A stretch of 64,000 nucleotides of DNA from UBA668 sp046086305 (GCA_046086305.1 JBJSXI010000044.1:1-64000), one strand, 5' to 3'; counted from the stretch's first letter, positions 8,542 through 16,494 are shown. The notes: generated by a model from the letters alone, not told the origin. Numbers and translations are program-made.

Positions 8542-8937
8542 TCACGCCGGAGGCAGCAACGTCAACGGCACGAGGTGCCACGGCCCCCGGTCGATCCGGC
8601 AGTGGGCGACGACCTGCCCGTAGTCGGCGAACTCGAGCTCGCCGCGGACGAGCCGATAGGTGAACTTGCCGGGGTCGACGGTGAACGGCGACACGTTGCG
8701 GGCAACCTGCTCGTCGGACTCGGAAGGGCCCGTGCGGAACACCACCTCGAAGACGCCGCTGCCTGGCCCGTCGGGAGGGCACCAGATGAGCGCGACGAGG
8801 TGCGGCGAGATCACCACCGGTGCCGGTGAGGGAGAGGCCATCGAGAACATCGCACCGGTGAGGTCGATCCGTGTCGACGGCCCCGGCGCCTGGCGCATCT
8901 CGAAGTTCTCGACGAAGAGCGCTGCGACGATGTGCAT
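8542..8937 (-). CDS. Conserved hypothetical protein, about 131 residues
   Basis: The ATG at 8937 is chosen because a TACTCT -10 lies 7 bases before it; the GTG two codons upstream would be too close to that hexamer. The product begins MHIVAALFVENFEMR and appears to be an all-beta soluble domain with alternating hydrophobic residues and one Trp-Cys-Pro-Pro turn. No catalytic motif or membrane segment is visible. It resembles small actinobacterial proteins starting with a 'cytosolic immunoglobulin-like' strand pattern (DUF6941-like), but this is weak. Function unknown. Its stop lies 22 bases from the tkt start, same strand. Confidence 0.65.
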   Translation of the reverse strand: MHIVAALFVENFEMRQAPGPSTRIDLTGAMFSMASPSPAPVVISPHLVALIWCPPDGPGSGVFEVVFRTGPSESDEQVARNVSPFTVDPGKFTYRLVRGELEFADYGQVVAHCRIDRGPWHLVPLTLLPPA

Positions 8938-8944
8938 GGCCACG

Positions 8945-8950
8945 AGAGTA
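8945..8950 (-). promoter_or_regulatory. -10 hexamer of the 8542-8937 gene
   Basis: Minus-strand TACTCT lies 7 bases before ATG 8937. This spacing is what decides the start codon of this gene. Confidence 0.5.
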
Positions 8951-9007
8951 CCGGGCGACGCCGAGCGATGGCTCGTGCACCGACCGTCCGGTGAGGCCCC
9001 CGAGGGC

Positions 9008-9013
9008 TACCGT
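9008..9013 (+). promoter_or_regulatory. -10 hexamer of the acyl-CoA synthetase operon
   Basis: TACCGT lies 6 bases before GTG 9020, with no Shine-Dalgarno sequence. It supports the GTG as start over longer in-frame alternatives upstream. Confidence 0.55.
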
Positions 9014-9019
9014 GGCGGC

Positions 9020-11176
9020 GTGCGGTCGCTCGGGACTCTCTCGGAGGCGGCCTCCAAGACCCTGCTCGCCGCAGCCGGCGTGCCGTTCGCTCGAGAGCAC
9101 GAGGTGTCGTCGGTCGACGCGGCGATCGACGCCGCCACCGAGATCGGTGGCCCCGTCGTCGTCAAGTTGTGCGGATCACGCATTGCTCACAAGACAGAGC
9201 GTGGACTCGTCCGCCTGAACGTCGAGGGGGTCGATGCAGTTCGGCGGGCGGCGACCGAGTTGCTCGCAGCCGCCACTCCCGACGATGGACCCGTGAGCCT
9301 GCTCGTGGCAGAGATGATCAGCGGCTCGCGAGAGTTGATCGCCGGGGTCGTACGTGACCCTCAGTTCGGCCCCAACGTGATGCTCGGCCTCGGCGGGATC
9401 CTCGCCGAGGCGATCGCCGATGTGCAGTTCCGCCCGGCGCCACTGTCGGCAGCCGACGCCGAGGACATGATCGATGGCCTCGTCTCACAGGCACTGCTCG
9501 GTCCGTTCCGTGGTGACGCCGCAGTTGATCGGCAGGCGCTGCGCGCCCTCCTCGAGGCGTTGTCGACGGTGGCCGTCACCCGTCCCGATGTGGTGAGTGT
9601 CGACCTGAACCCACTCGTCGTCGACCGCACCGGCAGACCGGTCGCGGTGGATGCACTCGTGGAACTCGGCGACGAGCTGCGTCCTGTCGAGCGACGCTCC
9701 CGATGGACCGACGCCCACTTCAGGGCACTGTTCGAGCCGCGAGGTGTCGTGGTCGCCGGTGCGAGCACGCATCCCGGCAAGTTCGGCTTCGTCGGTCTGC
9801 ACAACATCCTCGCCAGCGGCTACGGCGGCCGTGTGGTGGCGACGAACCTGCAGGGGGAGACGGTGCTCGACGTTCCCACCGGGCGCGACGTCGCCGACAT
9901 CCCCGAGGGTGTGATCGACCTGGCATTCGTGTGCACGCCTGCAGCGGCCAATGAGCAGCTGCTGCGCGCGTGCGCCGCAAGGGGTGTGCGTGCCGCGTTC
10001 GTCACCTCCGCGGGCTACGGCGAGGCCGGCGACGAAGGACGGCAGGCCGAGGCGCGTCTCGTCGAGCTCGCCGAACAGCTCGACGTGCTCCTTGCCGGAC
10101 CGAACGGTCAGGGTGTCGTCAGTACGCCGGTGTCGCTGTGCGCGCAGATCGTCGCGCCTGCGCCGCCACCGGGGTCCATCGCCGTGGCCAGTCAGAGCGG
10201 CAACTTCGTCAGCAGTTTCCTCAACTACGCACGCCAGACAGGCGTTGGCATCTCGCGTGCCGTGTCCGCCGGGAACGCCGCAGCAGTCGGCCCGGCCGAC
10301 TACCTCCGTTGGTACGCGTCCGACGAGGCGACGCGGGTTGCGCTCGCATATGTCGAGAGCGTGGTCGACGGTGCGTCTCTGGCGAGCGCCTTCGGTGCCA
10401 TCACGCAACACAAACCGCTCGTGGTGGTGAAAGGAGGAGCAACTGCGTCGGGGGCGCGCGCAGCAGCCAGCCACACCGGCGCGCTCGCTGCGGACGATCG
10501 GATCTTCGACGGTGTGTGTCGCCAGCACGGCGTCACTCGCGCTGCCAGTGTCGAAGAGGCCTTCGAGGCTGCGGCGACGTTCGCCACCCAGCCCCTGCCG
10601 AAGGGGCCTCGCACCGTCGTGCTCACCACGGCCGGCGGCTGGGGGGTCGTGACGAGTGACGCCGTGCACCGCGACGGGACTCTCCAACTCATGACGCTCC
10701 CGGAGGACCTGCGCACCGCGATCGACGGGCTCCTGCCGCCGCGCTGGAGCCGCTCGAACCCGGTCGACTGCACCGGGGGAGAGACGAGAGACACCATCCC
10801 CGACCTGCTCGAGCTGATCGCCGCGCACCCCGACGTGGATGCGATCGTCTATCTCGGCCTCGGGATCCAGAGCAATCAGGCGCGTCTCATGCGCGAGGGA
10901 CGCTTCTTTCCCGATCACGGGCTCGAGCGGATCGTCGCCTACCACGAACGCCAAGATGAACGCTTCGCCGCTGCTGCCGATGAGGTCTCGCGTCGGCACG
11001 ACATCCCGGTGCTCACCGCAACCGAATTGGCCGTCGCCGATCCCGACAATCCGGGACCACGCGCCGTCCGGGCGACCGGGCGGCTGTGCTATCCGAGCGG
11101 CGAACGCGCGGTGGTCGCCCTCGGACATCTCGTGCGCTACGCCGCCTTCCGTCGACGCCTCGAGCAGGGGACCTGA
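9020..11176 (+). CDS. ADP-forming acetate/acyl-CoA synthetase family protein, beta-alpha fusion
   Basis: This 718-residue single-chain NDP-forming acyl-CoA synthetase interconverts acyl-CoA and ADP with free acid and ATP. An ATP-grasp (beta) domain comes first (residues 1-220, GGPVVVKLCG, then HKTERGLV). A CoA-binding Rossmann domain (about 235-370) and a flavodoxin-like succinyl-CoA-ligase domain follow. His485 in ASHTGALA is at the position of the phosphorylated histidine. The usual GPNCxG turn reads GPNGQG, so the cysteine is missing. The domain order is permuted relative to alpha-beta fusions. A single-copy acyl-CoA-specific role (acetyl, propionyl or aromatic) cannot be assigned. The next gene starts on the adjacent base. 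Confidence 0.85.
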   Translation: MRSLGTLSEAASKTLLAAAGVPFAREHEVSSVDAAIDAATEIGGPVVVKLCGSRIAHKTERGLVRLNVEGVDAVRRAATELLAAATPDDGPVSLLVAEMISGSRELIAGVVRDPQFGPNVMLGLGGILAEAIADVQFRPAPLSAADAEDMIDGLVSQALLGPFRGDAAVDRQALRALLEALSTVAVTRPDVVSVDLNPLVVDRTGRPVAVDALVELGDELRPVERRSRWTDAHFRALFEPRGVVVAGASTHPGKFGFVGLHNILASGYGGRVVATNLQGETVLDVPTGRDVADIPEGVIDLAFVCTPAAANEQLLRACAARGVRAAFVTSAGYGEAGDEGRQAEARLVELAEQLDVLLAGPNGQGVVSTPVSLCAQIVAPAPPPGSIAVASQSGNFVSSFLNYARQTGVGISRAVSAGNAAAVGPADYLRWYASDEATRVALAYVESVVDGASLASAFGAITQHKPLVVVKGGATASGARAAASHTGALAADDRIFDGVCRQHGVTRAASVEEAFEAAATFATQPLPKGPRTVVLTTAGGWGVVTSDAVHRDGTLQLMTLPEDLRTAIDGLLPPRWSRSNPVDCTGGETRDTIPDLLELIAAHPDVDAIVYLGLGIQSNQARLMREGRFFPDHGLERIVAYHERQDERFAAAADEVSRRHDIPVLTATELAVADPDNPGPRAVRATGRLCYPSGERAVVALGHLVRYAAFRRRLEQGT

Positions 11177-12640
11177 GTGGCCACGCGACGTTCGCCCTAT
11201 CCCGCGTTGCTCGCCGTGGCGCTCGTCCCCGCCCTCGCCCTCGGGGGGTGCTGGCAGTTCGCTGCGTCGCGGGTGGGTGACGATCAGGGCGCCGCCATAC
11301 CGACGACCTCCGTCGACGCCTCCCAACCGCTGCCGGCTGTCACCCCGCTCGGTACACCGCTGCTGTCGGTTCGTCGGACCCCCGGCGTCCTCGCCCGGTC
11401 GGTGAACCTCGGGGCATTCAGCGCTGGTGCGGCACAATTCGCCGCCACGCTCGGCGACACGTCGTGTGTCGCCATCAGCGTCGACGGACGCAGCGTGATC
11501 TCCTCGGGGGCGGATCGGGTCCTCCGTCCGGCCAGCAACGTGAAGTTGCTGGTGGCAGCGGTCGCACTCGAGGTGCTCGGCCCCGACTACACCTACACCA
11601 CGTCGGTGCGCGGCGCACTCAGCGGCGCGACCGTCGTCGGCGATCTCCACCTCGTGGGGGGAGGTGATCCCGTGCTGAACAATGCGTGGTGGAACGGACC
11701 GAACACCAGGTACCCGCCGTTCAACTCGACGAGCATCGAAGGATTCGCCGATGCGATCGTTGCCGCCGGGGTCGGCGAGATCACCGGCTCGATCGTCGGT
11801 GACGATTCCCGCTACGACGACGAGTGGTATCCACCGACATGGTCCTCTGCGGTCCGCTTCGGCGAGGGGGGACCGGTCTCGGCGCTCCTCGCCAATGATT
11901 CACGTGAATCGCGTGATCGCGCCTCGAACGATCCAGCGATTGGAGCGGCCGCTGTACTCACGGCCGAGCTGCGCGCCCGCGGCGTCGTCGTCGCTGGAGA
12001 GGCTCGCCGCGGAGCCGCGCCCGATGGTGTGCCGGTGATCGCGTCGGTGTCGTCGCTGCCGATGTCGGCCCTGCTCGCAGAGATGCTCACCACGAGCGAC
12101 AACACCGCTGCCGAGATGATCGTGAAGGAACTCGGGGTCGCTCGTGCGGGCGTCGGATCACGTGAAGCGGGGCTCGAGGTCGTCAGATCCACCATTGCGT
12201 CGTGGGGTGTTCCCGTCGAAGGCCTCGTCCTCGTCGACGGCTCAGGTCTCAGCGACGACAACCGCACCACCTGCGCCACGATGCTCGGGGTCATTCAGCA
12301 CCTCGCACCCGACGATCCGGTCGCGACAGGACTCGCCGTGGCCGGTGCGCCCGGGGGAACGCTCGCCGAGGCGTTCGCCGACACGCCGATGATCGGTCTC
12401 CTGCGGGCCAAGACCGGCACCCTGTTCAACGCAGACGACGGTCCCGGCGGACGTCCGGCCGTGAAGGCCCTCAGCGGATTCGTCCCTCTCGAGGGGGGAG
12501 GCGCGATCGAGTTCTCCTTGTTGCTGAACGGGCCGACGATCGCCGAGCGGGCCGAGTACGGGCCGATCTGGTCCGCACTCGCTGCGCTGTTCGGCACGTA
12601 TCTCGCCGGTCCGTCGGCCGCCGACCTGGGCCCCCGATGA
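11177..12640 (+). CDS. dacB: D-alanyl-D-alanine carboxypeptidase/endopeptidase, PBP4 type
   Basis: This 487-residue low-molecular-mass penicillin-binding protein of the S13 family trims peptidoglycan peptides outside the membrane. Catalytic motifs are SNVK (Ser120, Lys123), SDN (307-309) and KTG (412-414), with the large PBP4-type insertion between the first two. The N terminus is a hydrophobic export signal ending LGGC (Cys25), so it may be a lipoprotein. GTG 11177 follows the stop of the previous gene without a gap, and the 3' end overlaps the next ATG (ATGA). Confidence 0.92.
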   Translation: MATRRSPYPALLAVALVPALALGGCWQFAASRVGDDQGAAIPTTSVDASQPLPAVTPLGTPLLSVRRTPGVLARSVNLGAFSAGAAQFAATLGDTSCVAISVDGRSVISSGADRVLRPASNVKLLVAAVALEVLGPDYTYTTSVRGALSGATVVGDLHLVGGGDPVLNNAWWNGPNTRYPPFNSTSIEGFADAIVAAGVGEITGSIVGDDSRYDDEWYPPTWSSAVRFGEGGPVSALLANDSRESRDRASNDPAIGAAAVLTAELRARGVVVAGEARRGAAPDGVPVIASVSSLPMSALLAEMLTTSDNTAAEMIVKELGVARAGVGSREAGLEVVRSTIASWGVPVEGLVLVDGSGLSDDNRTTCATMLGVIQHLAPDDPVATGLAVAGAPGGTLAEAFADTPMIGLLRAKTGTLFNADDGPGGRPAVKALSGFVPLEGGGAIEFSLLLNGPTIAERAEYGPIWSALAALFGTYLAGPSAADLGPR

Positions 12641-13260
12641 GCGCGCTCGCCATGTTCCCCCTCGGGTCGGTCCTGCTCCCGGGAGAGGTGCTGCCGCTGC
12701 ACGTGTTCGAGCCGCGATATCGACAGATGGTGCGCGACTGCCTCGCCGCCGATGTGCCCGAGTTCGGTGTGGTGCTGATCTCCCGCGGCAGCGAGGTCGG
12801 CGGCACCGATCAGCGCACCGGGGTGGGCACCGTGGCGCGGTTGGTCGAGGTGGGCGAACTCCCCGACGGCCGGTTCGTGATGGTTGCGGTCGGCACGCGT
12901 CGTGTGCGGGTGCGCACGTGGCTGCCCGACGATCCGTATCCGCTCGCCGACGTCGACGACTGGCCCGAGGACGACGACGATGCCGACACGCTCGAGGTCC
13001 TCCTCACCCGCCTCGGACCGCGGGTACGTCGGGCGGCAGCCCTGGCCACGGAGCTCGGCGACCAGTCCCGCCAGACCACCGACGAGCTGCCCGACGATCC
13101 ACTGCTGGCCAGCCATGCACTCGTCTCTCTGGCCCCGATCGGTGCGCTCGATCGCCACGAACTCCTCTGCGCCTCCGGGCCGGTCGCCCGCCTCGAGCGC
13201 CTCGAGGCCCTGCTCGACGATGTCGAGGCCGTGCTCGACTTCCGATTGCGCGAGGGCTGA
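12637..13260 (+). CDS. Stand-alone LON N-terminal (substrate-binding) domain protein
   Basis: This 207-residue protein has the LON-N fold seen ahead of Lon proteases and in cereblon: MFPLGSVLLPGEVLPLHVFEPRYRQM, here split across residues 6-31, then strands with RGSEVGG and GTVARL. No AAA+ or protease domain follows. The start is ATG 12637, overlapping the dacB stop. Stand-alone LON-N proteins are common in actinobacteria and their role is unknown; peptide or protein recognition is inferred from the Lon domain. It lies 3 kb upstream of the Pup-proteasome genes. Confidence 0.85.
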   Translation: MSALAMFPLGSVLLPGEVLPLHVFEPRYRQMVRDCLAADVPEFGVVLISRGSEVGGTDQRTGVGTVARLVEVGELPDGRFVMVAVGTRRVRVRTWLPDDPYPLADVDDWPEDDDDADTLEVLLTRLGPRVRRAAALATELGDQSRQTTDELPDDPLLASHALVSLAPIGALDRHELLCASGPVARLERLEALLDDVEAVLDFRLREG

Positions 13261-13286
13261 ACCGACCGAAGTGCTACATATGTGAT

Positions 13287-13634
13287 GTGGCGTCCGAGCA
13301 GCGCACCCCTCCGCAGGTGACCATCACCGAGACGGTCGACATGGTGCGCACCTACGTGCGCCAGGAGACGCTCGGCCCCCTGCGCGGCGCCGGCCGGTGG
13401 ATCGCCTTCGGCCTGCTCGGCTCCGTGCTGGTCGGCCTCGGGACGGCATTCATCGCCCTCGGCACCCTGCGCATGGTGCAGACCGAATGGGCCGACGTGT
13501 TCGCCGGACGGTGGATGTCGCTCCTGCCGTACCTCATCTCGTTCGTCGTGTGTCTCATCGTCGCCGGTATCGCCCTCAGCCGGGTGAACACCTCGCCGCT
13601 CAACAAGTCCGCCAAGGAGGATCGATCCACATGA
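13287..13634 (+). CDS. Small membrane protein, phage-holin-like (Pho/holin-X type)
   Basis: This 115-residue protein starts at GTG 13287. A charged soluble N terminus of about 40 residues is followed by two transmembrane helices (about 40-66 and 78-100). It resembles the actinobacterial holin-superfamily small membrane proteins, but no lytic gene is near. Its stop overlaps the ATG of the next small membrane protein (ATGA), so the pair are probably made together. Function unknown. Confidence 0.7.
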   Translation: MASEQRTPPQVTITETVDMVRTYVRQETLGPLRGAGRWIAFGLLGSVLVGLGTAFIALGTLRMVQTEWADVFAGRWMSLLPYLISFVVCLIVAGIALSRVNTSPLNKSAKEDRST

Positions 13635-13837
13635 CCGAGACGAGGATCTCGAGGGAGGATCTCGAGGCGAAGTTCCGCCAGGTGCAGTCCGATCTGCAGG
13701 GCGCGCTCGACGATCGAAAGCAGGGACTCGTGCTCGTCGCCGGTGTCGGCGGACTGCTCGCCCTCGTCGTCGTCTACCTGCTCGGGCGCCGCGCGGGCCG
13801 TCGACGCGCCGGTGTCGTCGAGATCCGCCGGGTCTGA
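13631..13837 (+). CDS. Small single-span membrane protein
   Basis: This 68-residue protein has an amphipathic N-terminal helix (ISREDLEAKFRQVQSDLQG) followed by one transmembrane helix (about 34-50, LVLVAGVGGLLALVVVYLLG) and a basic tail. The ATG overlaps the previous stop. It is probably a partner of the preceding two-span protein. Function unknown. Confidence 0.65.
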   Translation: MTETRISREDLEAKFRQVQSDLQGALDDRKQGLVLVAGVGGLLALVVVYLLGRRAGRRRAGVVEIRRV

Positions 13838-14080
13838 GTGGCCGGCCGCCCGTCGTCCGGCGAGTCACCGATCTCGCGTCTGTCGTCGCTGGCCGTGCGA
13901 CGCGGCGTGTGGGGTGGGAGCTCGGGCTGGTTGTTCGTCGGTGCCCTGATCTGGATCCCGCGACTGTTCCGGCGCCTCGGGCGATCGGGCGGACGTGGTG
14001 TCGTCGTCACTCGACTCCGAGACGGCGAATCGATCGTCGTGTCGGCCGCCCCGGCCACTCGTCGTCGGAGTCTTCGGTGA
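13838..14080 (+). CDS. Small basic hypothetical protein
   Basis: This 80-residue protein begins at GTG directly after the previous stop. It is Arg/Ser-rich with one hydrophobic stretch around residues 28-42 (SGWLFVGALIWIPRLF) that could be a membrane anchor. No known motif is seen. Exact abutment in a run of coupled genes is the main support. It ends 22 bases before ttuB. Confidence 0.5.
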   Translation: MAGRPSSGESPISRLSSLAVRRGVWGGSSGWLFVGALIWIPRLFRRLGRSGGRGVVVTRLRDGESIVVSAAPATRRRSLR

Positions 14081-14102
14081 TCCGAACCGGCACACTGGCG
14101 GG

Positions 14103-14300
14103 GTGAAGGTCCTCCTGCGCAACCCTCGACGGGAGATCGAGGTCCACGGCGCACGGACCGTCAACGCCCTGCTCGCCGAATTGTCCCTCGTGCGCGAGTC
14201 GCACCTCGTCATCCGCAACGGCGAACTGGTACCCGGAGATGCCGCCCTCGCCGCCGACGACACGGTCGAGGTGCGCCCGGTGATCTCGGGGGGTGGCTGA
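14103..14300 (+). CDS. ttuB: TtuB/ThiS/MoaD-like ubiquitin-fold sulfur carrier protein
   Basis: This 65-residue protein has the ubiquitin-like sulfur-carrier pattern: an early strand KVLLRN, a helix with TVNALLAEL, a strand ending VEVRPVISGGG, and a C-terminal Gly-Gly. In Thermus the C terminus of TtuB is adenylated and thiocarboxylated by an E1-like TtuC, then donates sulfur to tRNA; TtuB can also be joined to protein lysines. The assignment to TtuB, rather than ThiS or MoaD, rests on the next gene, ttuA, which starts on the next base. No E1-like activating enzyme is in the window. The start is GTG 14103. Confidence 0.8.
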   Translation: MKVLLRNPRREIEVHGARTVNALLAELSLVRESHLVIRNGELVPGDAALAADDTVEVRPVISGGG

Positions 14301-15281
14301 GTGGTTGCCGTCGGATCGAAGTGCCGCACCTGCCGTGGCCCGGCCGTCATCGACCTGCCCCGGCACAACGCCAACTTCTGTGCCGAGCACTTCCTCGAGT
14401 TGTGCCGGCGTCAGGTGACCAAGGCCATCGACCAGTTCGACATGCTGGATCCCGACGATCGCATCCTCGTCGCCGTGTCGGGCGGTAAGGACAGCTTGGC
14501 GGTGTGGGATCTGCTCGTCGAACTCGGCTACTCGTGCGACGGGCTGTACGTGGGTCTCGGCATCGGCGACTACAGCGATGTGTCGGCGCAGTACGCAAGG
14601 GCGTTCGCCGCCGAGCGCGGTCTGCACCTGATCGAGGTCGACGTTCGTGCCGCGCACGGGTTCGACATCCCGACCGCGGCGCGGGCCACCCGACGCGTAC
14701 CGTGCAGCGCCTGCGGGACGAGCAAACGTCATCTCTTCGATGCCGCGGCCACCGACGGGGGCTACACCGTGCTGGTGACGGGCCACAATCTCGACGACGA
14801 GGCCGCCGTGCTGTTCGGCAATGCCCTGCGCTGGGATGTCGAGTACCTCGCCCGACAGGCCCCCGTGCTGCCCGCCCGTCCGGGCTTCCCCAAGAAGGTC
14901 AAGCCACTCGTGCGGCTCACCGAACGGGAGACCGCCGCCTGGTGTGTCGTACGGGGGATCGACTACCTCGTCGACGAGTGCCCACTCGCAGCGGGCAACA
15001 AACACCTCGGGTACAAGGCCGCACTGAACGCCATCGAGGCCGAGTCGCCCGGCACGAAGGCATCGTTCTACCTGTCGTTCCTCGAGCGGATGTCGCCGCT
15101 GCTGCGTCGCGACGAGGAACAGGTGTCGGAGCTCTCGGCATGTCAGGAATGTGGCGCACCGACACCGGGCGCCATCTGTGCGTTCTGTCGGATCGCCGCC
15201 ACCGCACGGATCCACGAGCCCGTGCCCGTCGAGGTGCTCCTCGGTCGACGGCATCGCACGCGCGCCGGGAGTGCGTCGTGA
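14301..15281 (+). CDS. ttuA: tRNA-5-methyluridine(54) 2-sulfurtransferase, TtuA family
   Basis: This 326-residue member of the TtcA/TtuA group makes the 2-thio group at T54 of tRNA. It shows an N-terminal zinc site (Cys8, Cys11, Cys27, His30), the PP-loop SGGKDS (60-65) that adenylates tRNA, three cysteines for a 4Fe-4S cluster (Cys135, Cys138, Cys227, the same spacing as described for Thermus TtuA), and a C-terminal zinc ribbon (Cys281, 284, 293, 296). The two zinc sites separate TtuA from TtcA. The start follows the ttuB stop without gap and the stop overlaps trmI (GTGA). Confidence 0.9.
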   Translation: MVAVGSKCRTCRGPAVIDLPRHNANFCAEHFLELCRRQVTKAIDQFDMLDPDDRILVAVSGGKDSLAVWDLLVELGYSCDGLYVGLGIGDYSDVSAQYARAFAAERGLHLIEVDVRAAHGFDIPTAARATRRVPCSACGTSKRHLFDAAATDGGYTVLVTGHNLDDEAAVLFGNALRWDVEYLARQAPVLPARPGFPKKVKPLVRLTERETAAWCVVRGIDYLVDECPLAAGNKHLGYKAALNAIEAESPGTKASFYLSFLERMSPLLRRDEEQVSELSACQECGAPTPGAICAFCRIAATARIHEPVPVEVLLGRRHRTRAGSAS

Positions 15282-16048
15282 GCGTCGAGTTCCGTCTCGG
15301 CGAGCGGGTCCTGCTGCTCGACAGCAAGCAGCGGCGGTACCTGATCACCCTCGCCGAAGGAGGCGAGTTCCACAGTCATGCCGGCTATGTGCCACATGCC
15401 GAACTGATCGGGCACCCCGAGGGGAGCATCGTGCGCAGCACACGCGGCGCGGTGTACACGGCGCTGCGGCCGACCCTCGAGGACTTCGTCCTCGAGATGC
15501 CCCGTGGGGCACAGGTGATCTACCCGAAGGATCTCGCGCCGATCTGCATGCTCGCTGACATCGGCCCGGGGGTGCGCGTCCTCGAGAGTGGCGTGGGGTC
15601 CGGCGCACTCAGCATGACGATGCTGCGGTGGGGCGCCGATGTCGTCGGCTACGAGATCCGCGACGACTTCCTGCACCGGGCGCGCGCCAATGTGCGCTCG
15701 TTCCTCGGCGAAGACGTGCTGTCGCGTTACGACCTGCACCTGCGCGACTGCTACCTCGGCATCGACCACGGCCCCTTCGACCGGATCGTGCTCGACCTTC
15801 CCGAACCATGGCAGGTCGTGCCCCACGCGCCGGGCGCACTGCGGCCCGGGGGCATCCTCGTCGCCTACACCCCGTCGATCGTCCAGGCCGCTCGGGTGCG
15901 CGAGGCCATGGGTTCGAAGGCGTGGAGCGGGGCGCGGACCCTCGAGGTGCTGCACCGCGGCTGGTACGTCGAGGGACAGGCGGTCCGACCCGACCACCGC
16001 ATGGTCGCCCACACGGGCTTCTTGACCACCGCACGCTTCCTCGGCTGA
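15278..16048 (+). CDS. trmI: tRNA (adenine-N1-)-methyltransferase TrmI (m1A58)
   Basis: This 256-residue class I SAM methyltransferase forms m1A58 in the T-loop of tRNA. The N-terminal beta domain (1-75) is typical of TrmI; the SAM site is VLESGVGSGAL (101-111), and VLDLPEPWQVV is the catalytic DLPxPW-type motif. In Mycobacterium the ortholog also sits upstream of the mpa/dop/pup/prc genes. GTG 15278 overlaps the ttuA stop. T54 thiolation in Thermus is reported to depend on m1A58, which makes the pairing with ttuA functionally sensible. Confidence 0.93.
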   Translation: MSVEFRLGERVLLLDSKQRRYLITLAEGGEFHSHAGYVPHAELIGHPEGSIVRSTRGAVYTALRPTLEDFVLEMPRGAQVIYPKDLAPICMLADIGPGVRVLESGVGSGALSMTMLRWGADVVGYEIRDDFLHRARANVRSFLGEDVLSRYDLHLRDCYLGIDHGPFDRIVLDLPEPWQVVPHAPGALRPGGILVAYTPSIVQAARVREAMGSKAWSGARTLEVLHRGWYVEGQAVRPDHRMVAHTGFLTTARFLG

Positions 16049-16073
16049 CACACCTCGGCTGACACACCTCGGC
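16040..16073 (+). repeat. Short tandem repeat duplicating the trmI stop codon
   Basis: The 14-base unit ctcggctgacacac occurs twice in tandem and then starts a third time. The first copy contains the trmI stop and the second repeats it downstream in another register. It looks like a small slippage duplication at the gene end. Confidence 0.7.
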
Positions 16074-16093
16074 CAGTCAGTGGCCGAACGCGC

Positions 16094-16119
16094 CGGAGGC
16101 GGCCCGAGGGCCGCCTCCG
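16094..16119. terminator. Bidirectional hairpin between trmI and the ferredoxin gene
   Basis: A perfect 11-bp GC-rich stem (16094-16104 with 16109-16119) closes a CGAG loop. No T-run follows. It lies between convergent genes, so it may end transcription from both sides. Confidence 0.6.
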
Positions 16120-16144
16120 CAGATCTGATGCCGATGAACGGGGA

Positions 16145-16390
16145 TCAGGGCTCGATGAAGATGCACTCGCCGGGGCATTCCTCGGCGCTCTCGATGACCG
16201 CCTCGAGGCGGTTGTCGGGGATGTTGGCAAGGCCGTCGGCCCCCTGTGCATTGCCCTTGGCGGTGGCGAACACCTTGTCGCCCTCCTTCACATAGGCAAG
16301 CCCATCGTCGAGCAACGTGAACACATCGGGGGCAATCTCCTCGCACAGCCCGTCACCCGTGCACAGGTCCTGATCGATCCAGACCTTCAT
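16145..16390 (-). CDS. Single-cluster ferredoxin with Asp in the second ligand position
   Basis: This 81-residue ferredoxin has an N-terminal Cys10-x2-Asp13-x2-Cys16 motif and a C-terminal Cys72-Pro, with a further Cys76. The second cluster cysteine is replaced by Asp13. This suggests a 3Fe-4S cluster or, as in Pyrococcus furiosus ferredoxin, an Asp-ligated 4Fe-4S cluster. Actinobacterial 3Fe-4S ferredoxins commonly serve cytochromes P450, but none is in the window. It is divergent from mpa. Weak purine-rich sequence precedes the ATG. The partner enzyme is unknown. Confidence 0.85.
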   Translation of the reverse strand: MKVWIDQDLCTGDGLCEEIAPDVFTLLDDGLAYVKEGDKVFATAKGNAQGADGLANIPDNRLEAVIESAEECPGECIFIEP

Positions 16391-16494
16391 CGTCCTCGTG
16401 TCTCCTCACATGAATCGCCGCTGGTTCGACGAGCATACCGCGGGGTGCCGCCGCGGCACCGTCTCGTGCGGCCCACTTCCCGGGACGGCGGTGT

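Noticed and set aside
6603..8663. 686-residue plus-strand frame opposite tkt
   Set aside because: Antisense of a complete transketolase; low-complexity Arg/Gly composition.
9485..11650. 721-residue minus-strand frame opposite the acyl-CoA synthetase and dacB
   Set aside because: Spans two real genes on the other strand and shows no motif.
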